This document shows, piece by piece, positions 61,748-64,000 of a DNA stretch of 64,000 nt. The position numbers and the translations under genes were made by a program. The notes under the pieces were generated by a model. It made no database searches. It saw only the letters and a program-made list of their open reading frames with translations, and had not been told where the DNA came from. Each line of letters opens with the position of its first letter. Positions within the stretch are counted from its first letter, which is position 1. Origin of the DNA: Lachnospiraceae bacterium (lineage in GTDB: Bacteria; Bacillota; Clostridia; Lachnospirales; Lachnospiraceae); contig SVEQ01000004.1 in assembly GCA_015057325.1 (NCBI GenBank), forward strand, positions 1 through 64,000, in the 5' to 3' direction.

Positions 61748-64000
61748 ATGTATTTAAAAAGTATTGAAGTATATGGATTCAAATCATTTGCCAATCGTAT
61801 AAAGTTTGAGTTTAATGAAGGAATAACCGGTATTGTAGGACCTAACGGTTCGGGTAAGAGTAATGTCGGCGATGCGGTTAGATGGGTTCTTGGTGAGCAG
61901 AGTGCCAAGCAGCTTCGTGGTTCTAACATGCAGGACGTTATTTTTGCGGGAACTGAACTTAGAAAACCACATGGTTCCGCATACGTTGCAATTACACTTG
62001 ATAACAGCGATCATTCGCTTCCAATCGATTATGAAGAGGTTACCGTTGCAAGACGTGTATATCGTTCGGGTGAAAGTGAATACCTTATAAATGGTACCGT
62101 TAGCCGATTAAAAGATGTTAACGCACTTTTCTTTGATACAGGTATCGGTAAAGAGGGATATTCTATAATCGGACAGGGTCAGGTTGAACGTATTCTTTCG
62201 GGAAAACCGGAAGAGAGACGTGAACTTTTTGACGAGGCTGCCGGAATTGTTAAATACAAAAAGAATAAATTAGCGACTGAAAAATCTCTTGCTGCTGAAA
62301 GAGAGAATTTAAGTCGTGTTAATGATATTTTGTCAGAGCTTGAGAAGCAGGTAGGACCATTAGAGAAGCAGTCTGAGGTTGCTAAGAAATACCTGCTTTA
62401 CAAAGAAGAACTTAAGCGTTTTGATGTTAATGTTTTCCTTATGGAGAATGAGAAGATTGAGCAGACACTCAAAGAGAATGAGGAGAAACTCAAAATTATC
62501 AATGATGACAGCGAAAGACTTCAGAAGGAATTTGAAGAGACAAAGAATGAATATGAGAGAATAGAAACTGTTCTTGAACAGTGCAATTCTTCAATTGATT
62601 CAAACAGAAACAGAATACATGAGTTAAAGCTTTCCAAAGAGCATAACGAGGGTGAGGTTAACGTACTTAACCAGCAGATTTCCAATGCCAAGTCCTCTGA
62701 CGTACATATGAGTGAACAGATTGACAGAATTAATCAGTCACTCAAGGCTTTTGATGAGGAAAAGGCTGGATTTCAGGAGAAGAAGGCAGAACTTGATGAG
62801 AAAATGGATTCTGCTGATGATGTTGTAGAAGAAGCAAGAGAAGTTAGTGAAGGTATTGAGGAAGAGATTACAAACCTTCAGGAAGAAATAGAAAAGAGCA
62901 AGGCAGATATTATTGAATATATGAACGGCGAGTCTAACTTAAAGGCTAAGGTTGGCCGTTATGATGCTATGCTTGAAAATATAAGTTATCGTAAAACACA
63001 GTTAAATCAGCGTTTCCTTCAGTTTAAATCTGACGAGATGAAGGACAAGGAAGAGTATGACAAGCATAACGAAACGCTTGAAAATATTGAGAAAGAAGTA
63101 TCAGTACTTCACGAACGTTTAGACATTGTTGATGCTGAACTTGATAAGAGTACGATTGAGACCGCCAACAATAAGCAGAGACTTTTTGATGCCAACAATG
63201 AATATGCATCGGTTAAGTCAAAGGCAGAAGCTCTTCGTAACATTACAGAGCGTTACGATGGATACGGCAACTCGATTAAGCGTGTAATGGAGCAAAAGAG
63301 CAGTAATCCGGGAATTGTCGGTGTTGTTGCGGATATTATTCAGGTTAACAAAGAGTACGAGATTGCAGTAGAAACCGCACTTGGCGGAAGCATTCAGAAC
63401 ATTGTCACAGACAATGAAACTACAGCTAAGAAGCTTATTAATTACTTGAAGAAGAATCGTTTCGGACGTGCAACATTTCTTCCTCTTACAACAATAGGAG
63501 GCAAGTATAGTGAGTTTAATAACAAGGAGGCATTAAATGAGCCCGGTGTTATAGGACTTGCAAAAGACCTTGTTAAAGTACATGACAAGTATACTTCCGT
63601 TACGAATCATTTACTTGGAAGAATTGTTGTTGTAGATACCATTGATCATGCGATTGCGGTTAATAAGAAATATCATCAGTCACTTCGTATCGTTACCAAA
63701 GAGGGTGAGTTGTTAACTCCCGGTGGCGCGATGACAGGTGGTGCTTTCAAGAACTCTTCAAATCTTTTAGGTCGTAAGCGTGAGCTTGATGAATTGTCAA
63801 AACAGCTTTCGGAGCTTAGCAACGAGATTGCCAATGCGACAAAAGAGGAAGAACAGCTTCGCACGAAACGTGATGAATTAAAATCTGAGAAAGAGGATAT
63901 CAACTTAAAACTTCAGGAGTTATATCTTTCTAAAAATACAGTTACTCTTAATATCGAACAGGTTTCTAAAAATCTTGCAGAAACAGCCAATGCGTATGCT
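61748..64000 (+). CDS. smc: Chromosome segregation protein SMC (N-terminal part, runs off the window)
   Basis: Condensin ATPase that compacts and helps segregate the chromosome. The first 751 codons are in the window, open to the last base. Residues about 1-165 are the N-terminal ATPase head (YLKSIEVYGFKSFANRIKFE, GPNGSGKSNVGDAVRWVLGE, YSIIGQGQVERILSGKPEER); a coiled coil runs to about 510; the hinge spans about 515-640 (NPGIVGVVADIIQVNKEYEI); the second coiled coil begins near 670. The C-terminal head is outside the window. Confidence 0.96.
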   Translation, partial: MYLKSIEVYGFKSFANRIKFEFNEGITGIVGPNGSGKSNVGDAVRWVLGEQSAKQLRGSNMQDVIFAGTELRKPHGSAYVAITLDNSDHSLPIDYEEVTVARRVYRSGESEYLINGTVSRLKDVNALFFDTGIGKEGYSIIGQGQVERILSGKPEERRELFDEAAGIVKYKKNKLATEKSLAAERENLSRVNDILSELEKQVGPLEKQSEVAKKYLLYKEELKRFDVNVFLMENEKIEQTLKENEEKLKIINDDSERLQKEFEETKNEYERIETVLEQCNSSIDSNRNRIHELKLSKEHNEGEVNVLNQQISNAKSSDVHMSEQIDRINQSLKAFDEEKAGFQEKKAELDEKMDSADDVVEEAREVSEGIEEEITNLQEEIEKSKADIIEYMNGESNLKAKVGRYDAMLENISYRKTQLNQRFLQFKSDEMKDKEEYDKHNETLENIEKEVSVLHERLDIVDAELDKSTIETANNKQRLFDANNEYASVKSKAEALRNITERYDGYGNSIKRVMEQKSSNPGIVGVVADIIQVNKEYEIAVETALGGSIQNIVTDNETTAKKLINYLKKNRFGRATFLPLTTIGGKYSEFNNKEALNEPGVIGLAKDLVKVHDKYTSVTNHLLGRIVVVDTIDHAIAVNKKYHQSLRIVTKEGELLTPGGAMTGGAFKNSSNLLGRKRELDELSKQLSELSNEIANATKEEEQLRTKRDELKSEKEDINLKLQELYLSKNTVTLNIEQVSKNLAETANAYA

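Noticed and set aside
1..64000. tRNA, rRNA, CRISPR arrays, transposase genes and prophage genes
   Set aside because: None recognised by eye on either strand; a tRNAscan, Rfam and CRISPR search would settle it.

Overview
The window looks like a chromosomal stretch of a motile, low-GC, anaerobic Firmicute, most likely of the Lachnospiraceae (Roseburia / Agathobacter / Lachnospira type). The evidence is the clostridial rnfCDGEAB gene order, a CodY gene directly before one long flgB-to-fliA motility locus, the split purine genes (separate IMP cyclohydrolase and AICAR transformylase), AGGAGG-type ribosome binding sites and AT-rich codon use. Genus cannot be fixed from the sequence alone. Nearly every gene is on the + strand; only a dihydrouridine synthase and a peptidoglycan-binding protein are on the - strand.

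Layout. 1-7613: fabZ, then a redox module (apbE flavinyltransferase, a NusG-domain-II membrane protein, a Gx-type transporter) running into the Rnf ferredoxin:NAD+ oxidoreductase genes rnfC-D-G-E-A-B. ApbE would attach FMN to the Dxx(S/T)xAT motifs seen in RnfD and RnfG. 7614-10083: a small accessory island with two decayed 3' fragments of an Rhs/YD-repeat gene, each followed by a small two-helix membrane protein; the two membrane proteins look distantly related. An 85-nt hairpin element interrupts the first fragment. 10084-16571: housekeeping genes (YlmC/YmxH-type protein, nrdR, yifB/comM, dprA, topA) and codY, which has a good CodY box (13/15) beside its own promoter.

16665-50662: the motility and chemotaxis locus: rod, basal body, export ATPase, hook, stator, switch, export gate, FlhF/FlhG, a PilZ protein, CheB-A-W-C-D, sigma factor FliA, FapA and four little-known proteins. 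It is cut by two intrinsic terminators (after flgE and after the pilZ gene), each followed by a new extended -10 promoter (before motA and before cheB). The stator genes resemble sodium-type PomA/PomB, which would suit a cell with an Rnf ion pump. CheB lacks its receiver domain. Flagellin, FliD, FliS, FlgM and CheR are not in the window.

50699-64000: IMP cyclohydrolase plus AICAR transformylase, a - strand dus gene, a one-gene nuclease-helicase fusion that could be a defence protein, tyrS, a - strand peptidoglycan-binding protein, a LacI regulator, a degenerate CPBP-type membrane protein, then plsX-rnc-smc, with smc running off the end. The plsX promoter carries a near-perfect match (16/17) to the FabT fatty-acid regulator operator lying over its -35 box. 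The strongest leads are this operator, the nuclease-helicase gene, the Rhs relic island and the receiver-less CheB.
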